This document shows, piece after piece, positions 62,621 to 64,000 of a stretch of 64,000 nucleotides of DNA. The stretch covers positions 244,799-308,798 of the forward strand of contig VWZX01000041.1 of NCBI GenBank assembly GCA_013399015.1. Direction: 5' to 3'. This stretch comes from Galbula dea. Taxonomy: Eukaryota; Chordata; Aves; Piciformes; Galbulidae. Position 1 is the stretch's first letter. Each line of letters opens with the position of its first letter. Made by a program: the position numbers and the translations under genes. The notes under the pieces are model-generated. The model had not been told where the DNA came from. It worked only from the letters and a program-made list of their open reading frames with translations, and did no database searches.

Positions 62621-63342
62621 TGTCGAGTGTCGAGGCTGGGCTGACCACCAACCCAATGACAGACGCTCCCTGTTATCCCTCTTCCCTCCCCGAAAAGGAA
62701 GGGAAGGGGAATAAGAGAGAGACAGAGAGACTTGTGGATCAGAAAATAAACCAAACTACTTTAATAATAATAATAATCATAAGTGAAATATATACAAATA
62801 TATACAAAACCCAATACTGAACCCAAATGCCCCTTGCTGGTAACTACGTCACCACTGATACTGCGGCAGTAGGCCTCAGCAGCAGATGAGTCAGGCTCAG
62901 GGGCTGGATCCTAGTACTGGATGCAGGAACTTAGGGATCACCAAATTGCAGGAGAAAAGGAGCCAAAAAAGAAGAATAATCTCACAAGGGATAACAATCT
63001 AGCAAAGGGGAACTGACCCCCAGTTTATATATCCAATATGACGTATATGGGATGGAATACTTTAGTTGGTCAGTTTAGGGTCACCTATCCTGTGTGCTCC
63101 TCCCTGAAGGTGCAGCCTTTACTCTGCACCCCTCAACATGAGACACAAGATTCAGCGGTGACCTTGCTTGCATACCAATCCCTGGTAGTAAATCTAAACA
63201 TTAGGCCTTAACACTGATAGAAGCTGGCAGTGTCTATGAAAACACGCTGTTAGTTTCAGAAAGTGCAGTTTCTTAGAGGAGCTTCAACTAAAAAGTAAAA
63301 TCACTGAACAGAATTAGTTCTACTCTAACCCAAACCAGGATG
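62621..63342 (-). mobile_element. Full-length solo LTR with target-site duplication
   Basis: 722 bp flanked by identical 5-bp direct repeats TAGGA at 62616-62620 and 63343-63347, the size expected for ERVL integration. On the minus strand: TATA box TATATAAA at 63024-63031 and poly(A) signal ATTAAA at 62760-62765, then an AG/CT-rich stretch. No viral genes lie on either side, so it is a recombined solo LTR. Confidence 0.82.
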
Positions 63343-63347
63343 TAGGA

Positions 63348-63967
63348 GAAACTACGAAACTTGATGGGCTGAATTTTGTAGTTAATCTGTGGCTTTCCAG
63401 GCTCATTCCAATTTTTTGCTAGAGAAAGAGTGAGGCATGAAAGTTACAGATGGGACATAAGTTTTTTTCCTACTTTGAAAAAAATCAGTAGAAAAGCGAG
63501 CTTGAGAAGATTTGTTGTTGTCACACTAAATTGTAGCAAAAAGCAGCAAGAACAAGGAGAGAAACAGAAGCATGCTGTAATCAGTCTGCATAGATTGTAT
63601 TGGTAAGTCTCATGAGATAAGGATTAAACTGGCATGTCCTCACTCCACACCATGCAGGTGATTCTGTGATCACTACAGACCTGCCTGCAGCTGCTCTTGG
63701 ACTTTGGCAATACCCCATTGCTGTTCATGGCCCAAGTGAAGCTCTGTCTTGCCTGGGCCTATGTCACGCTCTGCGACATTTAAGTTGTGCATGTATTGTG
63801 CAGCTCATTGCCCAAGCTTACTTCCCCTGAATTCCCTTCCCCATTGCCTCTGGTGGCTCAGACTGACAGAATTGAAGTCAGTGAGACTATCTAAGGAAGG
63901 AACTTGTCATGTCTGTCTTTCCTGTCAAGTTTTTTTCCCTTTTATAGTTATAGTAGACTTATTAAGA
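63348..63967. other. Intergenic, GC-richer patch near right edge
   Basis: About 63.65-63.86 kb is more GC-rich than its surroundings (CTGCCTGCAGCTGCTC, TTGCCTGGGCC). I see no long open frame or diagnostic repeat. It could be an unrecognised repeat. Confidence 0.35.
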
Positions 63968-64000
63968 GTCACAGAATCACAGAATGTTAGGAGTTGGAAG
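63968..64000 (-). mobile_element. CR1 LINE 3' end, cut by window edge
   Basis: CACAGAATCACAGAATG then TTAGGAGTTGGAAG, the beginning of another reverse-oriented CR1. The rest lies outside. Confidence 0.8.

Noticed and set aside
1..64000. tRNA, rRNA, CRISPR, operons, riboswitches
   Set aside because: None seen. The window is vertebrate nuclear DNA, and simple CA or A runs are microsatellites, not arrays.

Overview
The window is nuclear DNA from a bird. The dispersed repeats are almost all CR1 LINE 3' ends carrying the avian (ATTCTGTG)n tail, non-coding DNA is compact and AT-rich, and the one clear gene encodes urokinase with avian-like features. The solo LTRs at 2.4, 49.7 and 62.6 kb match, from memory, ERVL-type families of neoavian birds. 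I therefore favour a neoavian species over a chicken relative, without claiming a species.

The only gene I can support is PLAU (urokinase-type plasminogen activator) on the minus strand. It runs from a GC-rich promoter near 19.3-19.5 kb to a poly(A) signal near 10.05 kb. I reconstructed ten coding exons plus a non-coding first exon. Every intron is GT-AG, all phases join, and the result is a 433-residue secreted protein. Its order is signal peptide, basic N-terminal segment, EGF-like domain, one kringle, a very short linker, and a trypsin-like protease with an intact His-Asp-Ser triad. It differs from human urokinase in the receptor-binding loop, the linker and the S1-pocket rim.

Layout: 1-10.0 kb is intergenic with CR1 pieces, one solo LTR and a broken CR1 with ORF2 remnants. 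10.0-19.3 kb is PLAU. 19.3-19.5 kb is its promoter (TATA-like element, GC boxes, AP-1 site). 19.5-64 kb is about 44 kb with no recognisable gene. It holds CR1 fragments, one long old CR1 remnant (53.3-54.2 kb), two MIR-like SINE remnants and two solo LTRs, one with an intact 5-bp target-site duplication. In mammals PLAU lies between CAMK2G and VCL; I found no exon of either here.

I found no previously undescribed multi-gene system. The observations most worth checking are the urokinase receptor-loop and linker changes, the AU-rich nonamer in its 3' UTR, the TATA box that reads canonically on the opposite strand, the datable LTR insertion and two closely matching CR1 copies.
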